Source of the DNA: Sipunculus nudus
Lineage: Eukaryota > Annelida > Sipuncula > Golfingiida > Sipunculidae
DNA: 64,000 nucleotides
Reading direction: 5' to 3'
Assembly: GCA_026874595.1 (NCBI GenBank)
Contig: CM049309.1
Location: forward strand, 40,129,079 to 40,193,078
Below the pieces are notes generated by a model that was given only the letters and a program-made list of their open reading frames with translations, was not told where the DNA came from and did no database searches. Within the stretch, counting starts at the first letter, position 1. Every line of letters begins with the position of its first letter. Of this stretch, positions 24,358 through 34,310 are shown piece after piece. A program made the position numbers and the translations under genes.

Positions 24358-25482
24358 CTCCATCTAGTGATCACTTATTTAAAATGGGAATTTTGGCCAA
24401 GTCCCGAGGTGCCCACATTACAGAGGTTTAACGTTATTTATGTATACACACATACATTATATAAATACATATTTATTTATTTACTTTTCTGTAAAATTTG
24501 ACGTTTATATAGCTTCAAGAAAGCGAGCACCTGGAAGATGGACATGCTAAGAAATGCATCGTTTACTCACCTGCCTGATAAACTGCCAGAAACCCTTCGT
24601 AGTTCATCTTTTTCTGATCATATGAAATCCATGATGTCTTATTTAATTTTATTTTCACAGGAAGTTTTTTGTTGTCACATAGTTTTGTGTTTCCAATTTT
24701 TACAGTATAATGACAGTCCAGCACGGTCAGGTATACCTCCATCCCTTTACGAAGCAGAAACGTAAATGAACACATCTTGTTTGTTCTGGCTGCGGGGTAG
24801 TTTTCACTAGCGATGAGGCCATACCCGCTCTGCTCGTCAGCTATGTCCAAACTATATTCACATGCCCTGTGTACGTGATCTTTTGGGAAGCAGTTAAAAA
24901 TTATTTCTATTTTAAAGATAAAGGGGTCATACCCGCATCTTTTCCTTACAGTGCATTTGTTACCGAACCCGCAGAGAGCATTCATAAGTCCCAAGCGATA
25001 CCTGTTACACTGATTTTCATCATTTTGATACGTAAAATACTTCACATCTGTGATGACAATCAGGTTCCTGTCGTCGCATGAAACAGTCTTCTCCTCAGAT
25101 TCGTGGTTCGGATATTCCAATATTATTTTCATAGCTATTAACAAAACGGTATAAATAGTACACAAATTATAGAATCTTTCACAGCTCCCAGTGATTTGAA
25201 AAGTATTTAACGAGCCTGTGTAGCGTCTATATTGTAACTAAATATTTTAAATATATAACGAAATATATGTATATATTTAACGAGATTGTGATGTATGTAT
25301 ATTGTAACGAAATGTTTAAAATTGTAACGAAATATATAAACTTTGTGCGGTCTCGTGCATCAAAATCTGGGATGGCAATTTAAAAATTGATTTTTCCCTA
25401 AGCTTATGTCATGGGAAAATCTTTCGGTGTCACTCAAGACTCATTTAATTAATAAAATAATTTTAGATCCCGGTTCTTATGC

Positions 25483-25529
<47 letters not shown>

Positions 25530-25898
25530 ATAATTAAATAATTATATAATTATATAATTAAATAATTGTATAATTATGATTTGTTGAATTATGGTATGTT
25601 CTCCTGTATTTTATTCTCCGTCTTTATTCGCAGCTTGTGCTCTCATCACTCGTGTGTTGTCACTGATGTGGTGTATGGTTGTGCCTATTCTGAAATAGAT
25701 ACACGCTAACGATATTTAAACAGCGATTAAGTGTGGTACAGATGAAATCGCCTGATTACACACACATACACATACACACATATAATACGTTCAAAACTAA
25801 CATTCAGTATTGTCCTTACATTTGTGAAATATCTGCAGAGTTCTTTGATAACAGAAACATAACACCAAAGCCTGAAGGAATCCCTTTATCACAGCCAT
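20215..25898 (-). CDS. Receptor gene B: lectin/CUB-like type I membrane protein with YxxV-repeat tail
   Basis: Exons on the minus strand: 25820-25898 (signal peptide), 24571-25134 (ectodomain), 24168-24245 and 23864-23932 (stalk), 21085-21166 (transmembrane), 20215-20824 (tail). They join with GT-AG introns in phases 1,1,1,1,2 into an open frame of 493 codons plus stop. Predicted layout: signal peptide about 1-27, lectin-like then CUB-like ectodomain to about 214, Thr-rich stalk 215-264, membrane span about 265-287, cytoplasmic tail to 493. Four further stalk exons (s3-s6) lie between s2 and the TM exon but have lost GT donors, so I leave them out of the model. Intact splice sites at the used exons and no in-frame stop suggest a working gene. 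Probable role: a cell-surface recognition receptor signalling through tyrosine phosphorylation. This is inferred from architecture; expression is unknown. Confidence 0.75.
21085..21166 (-). CDS. Gene B transmembrane exon
   Basis: An 82-nt exon with acceptor ATTCAG|GATTGG and donor CACAG|GTCAGT, entering in phase 1 and leaving in phase 2. It encodes [20 protein letters not shown] followed by SCFYYHR: a hydrophobic helix of about 22 residues, then aromatic/basic residues at the cytoplasmic face. It matches the TM exon of gene C in length, phase and sequence. Confidence 0.88.
21456..21625. repeat. Duplicated (AT)n tract between TM and stalk exons
   Basis: Two AT-rich runs, each preceded by the same phrase CAAACGTTGTTGCACTCATA (near 21425 and 21534), indicating a local tandem duplication of about 110 bp. 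Confidence 0.85.
21829..21897 (-). pseudogene. Stalk exon s6, donor lost
   Basis: Reads [20 protein letters not shown] in phase 1 after a good acceptor (GTGATTCAG). At the expected donor the sequence is CTCAG|CTGAAA instead of GT, so a normally spliced product seems impossible. Confidence 0.75.
22107..22175 (-). pseudogene. Stalk exon s5, donor lost
   Basis: Reads [20 protein letters not shown] in phase 1 with acceptor GATTTGCAG. The donor position is CCCAG|GACAAA, with T changed to A at position +2. Confidence 0.75.
22371..22439 (-). pseudogene. Stalk exon s4, donor lost
   Basis: Reads [20 protein letters not shown] in phase 1 with acceptor AATTTACAG. The donor position is CTCAG|TTTAAA, so the G at +1 is T. 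Confidence 0.75.
22624..22692 (-). pseudogene. Stalk exon s3, donor lost
   Basis: Reads [20 protein letters not shown] in phase 1. The donor is CTCAG|TTTAAA, the same lesion as s4, so s3 and s4 probably duplicated after the donor was lost. Confidence 0.75.
22985..23275 (-). mobile_element. 3' end of a non-LTR retrotransposon-like repeat, second copy
   Basis: Closely matches 10000-10260: AGTAAGTAAGT repeats, then CTCGGATACATTTCAGGTCA and ...AGAAGCACATTAAAAA. The shared position next to the stalk array in copies A1 and B shows it was present before they duplicated. Confidence 0.5.
23864..23932 (-). CDS. Gene B stalk exon s2
   Basis: A 69-nt exon with acceptor GATTTACAG|GA and donor CTCAG|GTAAAA, symmetric phase 1-1. 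It encodes [20 protein letters not shown] followed by TISG. Dense Thr/Ser suggests an O-glycosylated stalk. It joins in frame to the TM exon (G-GA = Gly). Confidence 0.75.
24168..24245 (-). CDS. Gene B stalk exon s1
   Basis: A 78-nt exon with acceptor GATATTCAG|TT and donor CTCAG|GTTAAA. In phase 1 it reads [20 protein letters not shown] then YKATISG. It is nine bases longer than the other units and is the first stalk exon after the ectodomain. The donor has T at +3, weaker than s2 but usable. Confidence 0.7.
24313..24354. repeat. (AT)n microsatellite
   Basis: AT dinucleotide run. Confidence 0.95.
24571..25134 (-). CDS. Gene B ectodomain exon: SUEL-lectin-like plus CUB-like
   Basis: A 564-nt exon between acceptor TTAATAG|CT and donor GCAG|GTGAGT, phase 1 in and out. 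It carries ten cysteines shared with C and G. First half: VSC, then a beta-strand-like [29 protein letters not shown] and KIEIIFNC. The order and spacing recall the SUEL/galactose-binding lectin domain (C..kvIsI..A.YGR..C ... C.G...C.V ... C ... K.L.V.Y.C), though the YGR and DPC signatures are missing. Second half: [28 protein letters not shown] and a terminal EGFLAVYQ, matching CUB (GxIxSPNYP ... GFxAxY). There is one N-glycosylation sequon (NKT). Domain names are my inference; the exon itself is clear. Confidence 0.82.
25485..25523. repeat. (AT)n microsatellite
   Basis: AT dinucleotide run in the first intron of gene B. Confidence 0.95.
25820..25898 (-). CDS. Gene B signal-peptide exon
   Basis: ATG at 25898-25896 opens [18 protein letters not shown] and then RTLQIFHK, ending in phase 1 at T|GTAAGG. 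Lys near the start followed by a [10 protein letters not shown] core fits a signal peptide. The matching exon of gene G (62499-62577) begins MAVKKGFIQALILCFCFQ, which supports this start. Confidence 0.82.
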
Positions 25899-26068
25899 TG
25901 CTAGTAACGCACAATGACAGTGGCGCCCAAATTATCAATGAGGCCTCTCGTGAGCCAACTAGCTTCCGGGTTCATATTTACGTTATCGTCAGTTTGGGAA
26001 TGATAAAAAAGCACGTTTGTGCCGACATTGTCCTTCATTTAGAGCGGGTGGGCTACGCCACCCACCTT

Positions 26069-26321
26069 AATTTTAAAATTAAACGAGACTTACCTGTAAG
26101 TTGAAGTTTGATTATGATTTAAATCTCAACTGGATCATTTAGGGATTATACGAGATGTGCGTGCGCATGCGCGGAGATCAATCTTTACAGCTGAGTGTTC
26201 ATGGCAGGGAAAGTACAGGGTGGGAGACAAGGGTTTGGCGTATAATCCCTAAATGATCCAGATGAGAGTTAAATCATAATCAAACTTCAACTTACAGGTA
26301 AGTCTCGTTTAATTTTAAAAT
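26069..26321. repeat. Long hairpin at the 3' end of the DIRS-like element
   Basis: Two arms of about 84 bp, nearly perfect inverse copies, around an 85-bp spacer. They include CTTACCTGTAAGTTGAAGTT and its complement. The spacer holds the GCGCATGCGC-containing terminal sequence also found at 28930-28950. Confidence 0.85.
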
Positions 26322-26495
26322 ATAACTCTCATCTGGTCATTCGGGATCCTACGAGATTTCAAAGCTGTCATGAACACGAACACACAGAAAAAAGTAACAA
26401 ACTTTATTAACAGTTACCAAGTGCAAAACTTGTGTGATACATCATGTATATAGTTGACAGGAATGTGCCAGTTTGTACTTATTATGTGACACATA

Positions 26496-27690
26496 TTAGT
26501 TACTAGCTGCGTGAAGTACAGATATTGCATAAACGTCCTGTTCAGTTGTGGGTTTATGGTAGTATTTTGCAAAGGTATTCTTATTGGTCCAACCAGCAGT
26601 CCGTATTATTGTGGGGATGTGTACATTAGCAGCAAAACTTTACTGGTTGATGCTGACCTAGTACTGTGCGCCTTGAAAATGTTAACATCTATTCCAGCAT
26701 CTGACATTACTGTCTTTATCCACCTGGCAACAGTGTCTTTGCTAAATGGTTTGTGTGGTTTACTAAAACTAAGAAACAGTTTTGAACTATCACTACTCCT
26801 AAGTGTTCTAGTCCTTGCCAAATATTCATGTAAAACAGTTAAAACACTAAGTCTGCAATCATCAGGGAAGGGAGGCAAAAGAATCAGTGGTTGTTCCCTT
26901 CCTCGCTTAGACTGTTTTACCAGTCTGTTAATATGAAACACAATTCCTGAGTTATGTCTAGCCATGGTTGTAATATCCATAAGGTGAATGGACTGGCACC
27001 TTTGTCCAGAGATTAGTGCTATGAGCATAACTAGCTTGTGTGTGAGAATTCTCAGAGATAAGCTGCTAAGTGCGATAACTGTTTTAAGTATTTTAGCACT
27101 ATGTCTGTATCCCAGGTTAACTGATCCTTGGGGAAGGCAGGCCTGCTAATGAAAACACCTTTTATAAATCGCTTGACAAGCGGATTAGTCCCAAGTGTAG
27201 TACCGTCATTAAACTGTATCAGAGCAGAAAGGGATGATCTGGCTGTGCAAAGTGCACTATGGCATAATCCTGATTCATATAAAACTGTTAAAAAGGCTAA
27301 GATCTGTGACAAATTTGGTTGTAGTGGATCAAAATTTTGTGTAATACAGAAGTTCGTCCATTTTTTTATGTATAGGTACCATATTGCCGCTTTGTTTCGG
27401 TCCGCCATGATTGCAAAATAATCTCTCCAGTTTTACCTGAAATGCCTTTCTTTTGCATACTTTCCTTGATAGCAGACATGCAATCAGTTTCATTTTTTGT
27501 GACAGTAGGTGCTTTATCCCCTCCTTGTGTGGCAAGCTGAGAATCTTGTTGGTAGTTGGTAGGAGGACTGGTTCCCTGCACAGCAGTCTCAACATGACAG
27601 GGAACCAAGTCTTAGTCGCCCATAATGGTGCAATGATCAACACGTCTGCTTTGTCCATCTGTATTTTCTGCAGGACCTGATTCATTAAGA
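26496..27690 (-). pseudogene. DIRS-like pol remnant: RT/RNase H tail and tyrosine recombinase
   Basis: The 5' part contains KADVLIIAPLWATKTWFP, the phrase linking RNase H to recombinase in DIRS/Ngaro-type pol. The recombinase follows: an N-terminal KRQYGTYIKKW region, the first catalytic Arg in SGQRCQSI, the HxxR box in AHSTRSAS, and the nucleophile Tyr region NTFAKYYHKP near the end. At least two frameshifts are visible, near 27040-27055 and near 26620-26635 (just after STSK), and there are changes of frame in the linker. Tyrosine recombinases integrate the DNA circle of these elements; this copy cannot be active. Confidence 0.82.
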
Positions 27691-27922
27691 GACTGCTCTA
27701 GTGTCTGGCCTTCTTCTGGGGCCTGAACCCTGGCCACACAGCAGTCGGCTGTTTTGGTCTCCTGTTTGCTTGATTCATCCTGTGGCTTTTCACTCCTAAA
27801 AAAAGGCTTGTTATCTTTGAAGCCGTAGCTGCTGCCTGTACCCTTTTGTAACTGTTTGTAGCTGTAGTTTGGGAATTTGGTTGCTATTTTGTTTTGTTTG
27901 CAATCTTCATGGCCTCTTCAAT

Positions 27923-28774
27923 TTACTTGACATTCTGATCAAGATTGTCACCAAACAGCTGCTTGGTTACAGGGTTCAGGGGCGATGCGAGGGCTTTGTA
28001 TTGCTCATTTATGTCTGGTTTTATGAGATCTCTACTGTGCATGGATTGATTGTCCTGATTATCGATATCTGATAATCTGCTTCCTTTTACTTGTGGTCCC
28101 TGATCCCAAGTATCATCGTCATCTCCGTCAGACACTGCGTGCCCGTCATCGTTACTGACACTGACAGGTGCCTCGCGCCGGCTGTCATCATATGCCTCTT
28201 CAAGTTCTTCCACAACTGGTTCGAGTTTCTCAAGCATGGCGCTGATTGAACCCATTTGTGTTTTAAGCGTCTTTAAGTCGCTTTTCACCTGGTCATAGTC
28301 TCTTGTTTTATCACTTTTGCTGCTGCTGCTATGCGAGCGTGACCGTTCGTGATGTTTTTACGATCCCGGGTGACATTGCTTATGGGCGCGGCCATCTTTG
28401 TTTGTGTCGTGTGACCTCTTGCGAAAGCTCAGATCTCGGTCACGTGATTTGGCTTGGTCCTGTTTTTTAGTTGGTGACCCAATTTTCCGCGGCTCAGCGC
28501 TGACGCCGCCGTCTTGGCTCGGAATGGCTTGTGCCGTGCTTCCCCGTGAGGCCGTGGGACATCCGTTGTCCCCAGCGCCGTCTGTTGGGCTCTTCAGAGA
28601 CGCCGAGCTCGCGCTGTTTGCCGATGACCTTTTCTGTTGGTCAGACTAAACTAGATCAGTACACGGCGTAATACAAGCAGTTGGGCCAGCATCCCTTGCT
28701 GAAGCCCCATGCTTGCTCTTGAGGGCTTCCTCCGGAATTACCCCGACCAAATCGCCGGAATTTCTATCCGACAT
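27923..28774 (-). pseudogene. DIRS-like ORF1 (gag-like), with stop codons
   Basis: Opens at ATG 28774 with MSDRNSGDLVGVIPEEALKS and runs to a stop at 27923. Two in-frame stops interrupt it (after CITPCTDLV and after CHPGS). The middle is rich in Ser, Arg and His (RSRSHSSSSKS). Next comes a helical, probably coiled-coil part (LKTLKTQMGSISAMLEKLEP) and an acidic stretch. Such charged, low-complexity ORF1 proteins occupy the gag position of DIRS elements. The pol remnant follows on the same strand. Confidence 0.65.
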
Positions 28775-28990
28775 GGTGCACCAAGTGGTTGATCGTTTGC
28801 TCCCAAACACAACCTATCAGTCCAGGTAAATATAGCACGTCCATGAAAGCAAATAACCGTGATATTACTCGGATAAAATACGTGAAACTCAAAGATGTCT
28901 TTCTCCTTCAACAAGCGAACCCGAAATTGATCTCCGCGCATGCGCACGCACATCTCGTAGAATCCCGAATAACCAGATGAGAGTTAAATC

Positions 28991-29110
28991 GGCCGCGTGA
29001 AACAGCCTGCCGTTCGGCTTTTCCTATCACAGATATATGTAAGATATGTTAATTTGGTACCGGCCAGGTCACCGGCGCCGTTTGCAAACGCACTTTCACA
29101 TAGAGCATAT
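28991..29110. repeat. Upstream flank of gene B, inverted match to 62190-62330
   Basis: Shared phrases include GCCGTTCGGCTTTTCC (here) versus GGAAAGGCCGAACCGGC, and GCGCCGTTTGCAAACG versus GTTTGCAAACGGCGC. The match resumes on the other side of the DIRS-like element at 25890-26040. Confidence 0.7.
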
Positions 29111-30079
29111 ATGGATCTGCCAAGTACAACAAAATAGCTCGTGTCAAATGAACATATTATGTCAGTCGTGATTTCAAAGCATAGTTAATTAAGACTATGT
29201 CAACTAATCTTGTTATCGATGTCAGTACAAACCTATACTACATAACCATGATTCTATGATGCATCTTAGTCGAAGTCTGAGATTTTTAATACAAGACTGC
29301 TAGACTACGAGATCATTGACCAGTCACTGGCGTGTCCAGCACACCTTTAACCTGTACTTGAAGTGTTTATGTAGAAATTTATTCCAGAACCTGAATTTAT
29401 TCAGATCACTTTTGTTAATACATGTTATAATTAACGGTAGGGCCACTGAATCTTCGTTAGTTTTTCAAATTTTTCTTTTCTTCGTATTGAATTGTCGGGT
29501 GGTAACAATGCCAAGAATATCCTAAAGGTGGTCATTTATCATATTTCCCATAGATGCAGACAATTTACCTTTATATGGCGAAATTTTCAGAGACTAAACT
29601 AACTACAGTGGACCTGCCCGAAACCAAGGGATGGGTAATATGCTAGTCTGTATCATAATTCATTATAAGCCATGTGATTCCACTTAACAAGCAACAAGTG
29701 TAACATGCGAGAGACAACTGGGCACTTATCAAAAAGTGTACCGAAATTATAAACTTCATTATTTTGTTATTACAGGGGAAAAGTTATAGTTTTGTTAAAA
29801 CAAAATGGCATAACTAGGCCTTCCATTTATGGAGGGTGGGGGGGGGGGTTAGGGTTTGGTTCATAAAAATGTTGGTAAAATTATAAAGGGATTGGTGTTT
29901 CTTAGCTGTCCCTAGATACAAACATTTTGTCCTCTGTCCGTGTTGGTGCCACATCTCCAATATGCCTGATTATACAAGGGATAAGCTTATCTGTGGAACA
30001 GATCTAGTAGGTCCCCCGCCTGATGTGGGAATAGATAGAAAAAAGTTGTGATACATACATATATGAAATTTAGATGGTT

Positions 30080-30990
30080 CAATGTCACACACCAAGAATA
30101 CCTCTGTGACCTTGAAACTGCATGAAGGTTATCCATATTCGAACTTGACCTAGCCCTTTATGAGGTACGTAAACGCTGCAAGTTTGATATCTGTGCCTCA
30201 AATTCTTTTAGGTCTAGGTCATCCATGTTCGAACCTGACCTAGCCGCTGATAGGCAGCATCAATGGTGCAGGTTTAGTGACTGTACCTCAAATTCTGTTT
30301 GAGTTATTGCGTTAACATGATTTTAGCCACTGTGACCTTGAAAAATGTGTCATGGTCATCCACATTCACTACGCTTCGGCTTTTTGAAATCAGTTCGGCA
30401 AAGTCAAAACACGGATTGCGGAACAGGGGCTAAAATAAAAATTTAACAAATCGCATACGTTGAAATACGTTTATTACAATGAAACATTCACCCAATTAAA
30501 ATATTAACACAATATATATCTTTGTTCTGTTTCGTTCTGTAAATTATACCCCTGTCACGCGTTCCATGTCACGTTTTGTTCCGTGTTTTAGAGCAGCCCC
30601 GGAAGACCCCCAAGGAGGTGTGAGTGAGGCCTTTTGTTTTGACTTTGCCGAACTGATTTCAAAAGGCCGAAGCGTAGTGAATGGGTCATCCATGTACAAA
30701 CATGACCTAGCCCTTGATAAGGTGCATCAATGCTGCAAGTTTGGTGACTGTACCTCAAACCCTTTTTGAGGTATTGCGTTAACATCATTTTAGCATTATC
30801 GCCTCTGTAACCTTGAAAAATGCGTATATGTAAAACAAATTCAAACTTAACCTAGCTCTTGATAAGGTGCACCAATGCTGCATGTTTAAATTGTTGACTG
30901 TACGATAAATTCTTTTTGAGTCCATGCATTTACAAATGTGTTACAAACGGACGGCAGGACAGACGGGAAGATGGACGCCTTCGGCGACAA
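30080..30990. repeat. Molluscan-type dispersed repeat (TGACCT-rich)
   Basis: Phrases such as TCATCCATGTTCGAACCTGA, GACCTAGCCCTTGATAAGGT and GACTGTACCTCAAA recur three to four times with a period of about 110-130 bp. The repeat ends in ACAAACGGACGGCAGGACAG and GACGGGAAGATGGACG. Repeats of this style, with a terminal GGACGGACAGACGG run, are common in mollusc genomes. A MITE is nested in it at 30363-30683. Confidence 0.65.
30363..30683. mobile_element. MITE with about 48-bp terminal inverted repeats
   Basis: The left end CATTCACTACGCTTCGGC (continuing through GAAATCAGTTCGGCAAAGTC) is matched in inverse by the right end ...GACTTTGCCGAACTGATTTC then GCCGAAGCGTAGTGAATG. The interior has no transposase. 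It interrupts a unit of the surrounding dispersed repeat, so it is the younger insertion. Confidence 0.8.
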
Positions 30991-31979
30991 CGCAGGACAA
31001 AAACTGACCTATGACCAGAATAATAGTCACAGTTAATAGATTTCACCCGGGATTTATTTTAACCCTTATTTTTACCTAATTTTCAAGCAAGGTCTGCATA
31101 GCGAATCCCTCTTTATCACTCACTACTGATCTCTTGACAGTATTGATTGCAGAGAGTGTTTATAGCTCTCGAGTAATATTACCTTTCCTTTTTTGACACC
31201 AGATAGCGCTGGTTGTGGGTGAGAGGAGGACTAGTCCGACGGGACACCGTGAATTTTCCCGGTAGCCTATGACACAAACAAAATATTTATACCAGTAGGC
31301 CGATGGTTTAATATTTGGGCACCTTTCCTTCAAATTTCCAGGGGGTTTTTCTCTCCCATAGTCTACCCATGTACTTGAGGGGTCATACACCTGAAGTTAC
31401 TTTGTACGACGCGAACTTTCAGTGGCCCTTTCCTCGTATTTTGTACAATTTTCCAGAAAAAAATTAGATTTATGGAAAAGGTATAAGGCGTTGTAATTGA
31501 TTTTTTTAAATATTAGTACATCTAAATGTCAGAAGTGTAAAGTATTTGATGGCAGAGAAGTTAGTGTTAGTGAATAAAAATATAAACTGAGCTGTTACCA
31601 CCAGAGTGGTCTCCTATTGAATAATGATGACCGACATCAGGGAAGCCATGCAAAAACATGATTTTCGGCACCTTTAAATCTTTTTCTTATAGTTTTTAAA
31701 TTCACTGGTACACACAATCATACACAACATGTTCACTCCTTTACCTTTAACACTCTTTTAACACTCATGACGTGCCCTTCTGACACAGGAGTCTTCCAAA
31801 ATGTCATGGTGGCAGCACCAGCTGTACAGAACTTGAATAGATATCTGGATGATGAAACAACAATTTTCGTAAATTTGACACCGTCTCACCTTTTTAATCA
31901 AGTATCGAAATGTGGGCTTAGGAGCACTATTTTGCCTATCATTTCACATATCAGTTCAGTTTTGTTTTATAAATGAGTT

Positions 31980-32540
31980 TCCCCTGCAAAACCATCTCAT
32001 GACAAGGTCTCAGTACCTCCTCTTTAGCTGTTTAACACCTTGTTATGGTTCTGCGTGTGAGTAAACACAGACCACGTGTGTCTGTTTAAAATAACAAGGC
32101 CATGTGACCGGAGGTCCGATTGTGCACATGCCGACCGAACCAAAACGAGGAGTAGTCCAGACATTAACGGGTACAGTTTTGAAACACCGGTTGTGAGCCT
32201 GAAAAGAAAAAGCAGGTTGCGTATGCCCTATGTTTATGATGGCCCCAGTAATCGCGCGGGGACTTTCTTACTGCATATGTTTCGCTCATGTACAGGAGTA
32301 AGCCAACGATTTCAGTACAGTGTTTCGGCAGCTACCATTTTATTTCAAAGAGAAGACGCTATTTAGTGTTAATTCAACATGCTGTGTAGAGGATTAGGTT
32401 CCTTTAATTGGCGTCTGGTCCCTAAACGGTATGCGAGAGCACTCCCGGTACATATGAAGACCTGTGCCAAGTAGATGAGCCACCCTTTTAAGATACTAGT
32501 ATTGTATCCGCCCTTAAGGTTTTCACGACTATCGCTGTCT
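31980..32540. repeat. Upstream flank block, inverted match to 61540-62110
   Basis: Shared phrases include CACGTGTGTCTGTTTA, GGCCATGTGACCGGA (vs TCACATGGCC), CCACCCTTTTAAGATACTAG and its inverse CTAGTATCTTAAAAGGGTGG. Part of the inverted duplication that links genes B and G. No stable coding frame is shared. Confidence 0.75.
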
Positions 32541-33160
32541 AGCCGAAGATACATTTAAATATTCTTGAAAAATTTCTTTAATTAGAATTCATATAAAAGT
32601 CATTCCCTTTCACAAAAATGACCCCTGCTGTCTAATATGAAAGACAGAGACCCCCCCCCCATACTGCAATCCCCCCCCAAAAAAAAGTCCGACCAAAATA
32701 TTCTTGGAGAGTAAAATTAATACAATATGATAATGCATAATAAAATACTTCGTATCACTGTTTCAGATTTATCCAGTAACGACTCAAACAACGAAGAGTG
32801 TTGTTCTTTTGACTGATTCACTTGATAAGTGGAGCAAGGGGAGTGGTCCAGTTGGTCCGGACACCCCCCCCCCTAATTCTTTCAGCCGCTACCCTTCTTT
32901 AAGGGTTTTGAAATATTTTTTTTTCACCCATGAACCCCCCTTTTCCATACCTGGGGAACTTCGTTTTAGGTTTTGTCATTTGCCCCTAGGTCTTACTCCT
33001 CCTATTCCTAAACACTGGATTCGGACCTGGATATGAGTAAGAAATAAGAAGATAATAGAAATAAAAAATGTGCCCAAGTAATACGGAGATGCAATTTAAC
33101 CATGTGCAGATTTTTTTTTTATTTTTTTTGTTAGAGATAACCTCCTACATTTTTAAATGC
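32541..33160. other. Non-coding; C-rich tracts
   Basis: Contains homopolymeric C runs near 32650 and 32865 with neighbouring ACACCCCCCCCC/AAAAAA phrases, resembling fragments of degraded elements. No gene seen. Confidence 0.4.
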
Positions 33161-33189
33161 TAACTTAACTAAGTATATGTACATCTGCA

Positions 33190-33506
33190 GAATTCCATTT
33201 CGGTTTCGGACTACGTGACAGGGCAGTATACCTGGCTTATTGTTATTTTATATCTAAGTGTTAACAAGGCCCGGTGAGTACTCCACCTGCGAGCCCTGGG
33301 TGTGTAATCGTTCCCATTGCTGGGTAATACAACTGAGGAACCCCCGAAAGGCGAACTCGTTTGTAAATAAAACACGGACGTTGGGTACGGCCTTCCTACA
33401 TAGCCTGCAGAACACTCATCCAATTTGGGAACCGACCAGGCTGAGATTCGTACTCAAAATCTCCCGGCTTTGAGTCCTGTGCTCTGCCCATGAGCCACAG
33501 AAGCCG
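33190..33506 (-). mobile_element. Candidate tRNA-derived SINE
   Basis: Read on the minus strand, it begins TTCTGTGGCTCATGGGCAGA then GCACAGGACTCAAAGCCGGG and TTTGAGTACGAATCTCAG, resembling a tRNA with a box-A-like GTGGCTCA.GGGCAGAGC and a box-B-like GAGTACGAATCTC. A non-tRNA body of about 230 bp follows. Cloverleaf pairing is imperfect, so a SINE head is more likely than a tRNA gene. Confidence 0.45.
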
Positions 33507-33939
33507 GTATGCATGTAAGCAAACAATTCCATATCATGAATCCCTGCACATTGACTCGCCCGTTAGATGTAGGTGTGGTATATTGAAGATATCTGTGGTA
33601 TATCTGCTGACGTCAGCAGGTCCTAACTTAAAAGCATAATGATGGATGTTTGAAACGGGAAGTGTGGTCTCAATTTCAATATTAAAATATAAACCAGTAA
33701 AGTAGATTAATAAAATTCATCATCTACACACAGAGGAACACGACGAACAAACTAAACTGTTAATGCTCTAAATGAAAGGCACACTGTACATATAAAAATA
33801 AAGATATTTTTTTTCTTCATATGAGCTTATTACATATTATGTTATCATGCCAGCTGATACAAATATATTCTACTTTGTTTAGTCAGTTACCATCTGTTGA
33901 CGCCACAGGAGATAACTGTAAGTGGTAAGGAATACTTTT

Positions 33940-34310
33940 GCGGCCGACGTGCGGGAACGGCAAGGTGACTTTCTCATTCTCACGGCCTTCGTACGGTAAA
34001 GTAATCTAGCCCTGCGGACGCCGCAAGCTAACCTTTAGGAAGCCCCAAGACCCCTTACGACAGCCGCAGGTACGCACATCCTACGACATCTGTACGTCTG
34101 CTGTAAGGTGCCCATACGGAGCCTGTAGGTGGCTGCCTGACGCACGGCCGCCGCATCAACTAAAGTGCTTGTGCTAATGTCAGTTACGGTCGTTGCGGAG
34201 TCCCTGCGGTCTTGAAAAAAACGCACGGTTGCCGTACGTCAACCGCACGGAATAGCCCAAAACACCCGCCGTACGGCGACCGTATTCCGGTTGTGACCGA
34301 GGCTTACAGT
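33940..34310. repeat. GC-rich island of degenerate CGTACGG/CTGCGGA motifs
   Basis: In AT-rich surroundings this stretch is markedly GC-rich and repeats phrases such as TTCGTACGGTAA, CCGTACGTCAACCGCACGG and CGCCGTACGGCGACCG. It ends with GGTTGTGACCGAGGCTTA. Probably the body of a non-autonomous DNA element. The 63-codon minus-strand frame inside shows no domain. Confidence 0.4.

Larger units (their letters stand above)
26069..28990 (-). mobile_element. Internally deleted DIRS-like (tyrosine-recombinase) retrotransposon
   Basis: The element lies on the minus strand. The left terminal repeat at 28926-28990 (contains GATCTCCGCGCATGCGCACG) is matched in inverse by 26117-26182. At the 3' side, arms 26069-26153 and 26239-26321 form a long, near-perfect hairpin, and a further copy of the terminal phrase lies at 26321-26355. 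Inverted termini plus an internal complementary region are the hallmark of DIRS elements. Inside are a gag-like ORF with stops, a short tail of the RT/RNase H region and a frameshifted tyrosine recombinase; the RT core is missing. Compared with the paralogous flank of gene G (near 62330), the element interrupts the upstream region of gene B. Confidence 0.8.
29660..31490. repeat. Block paralogous to 1690-2470, split by later insertions
   Basis: The outer parts (29690-29970 and 31040-31490) match 1690-2470. The interval between them is the molluscan-type repeat and MITE described separately. No coding sequence recognised. Confidence 0.6.

Noticed and set aside
26606-27028. A host or phage integrase gene
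   Set aside because: It is the recombinase of the DIRS-like element, frameshifted and bounded by the element's inverted repeats.
33420-33506. A functional tRNA gene (Leu-CAA-like)
   Set aside because: Stem pairing is poor and the B-box is degenerate; a SINE head explains the sequence and the attached body better.
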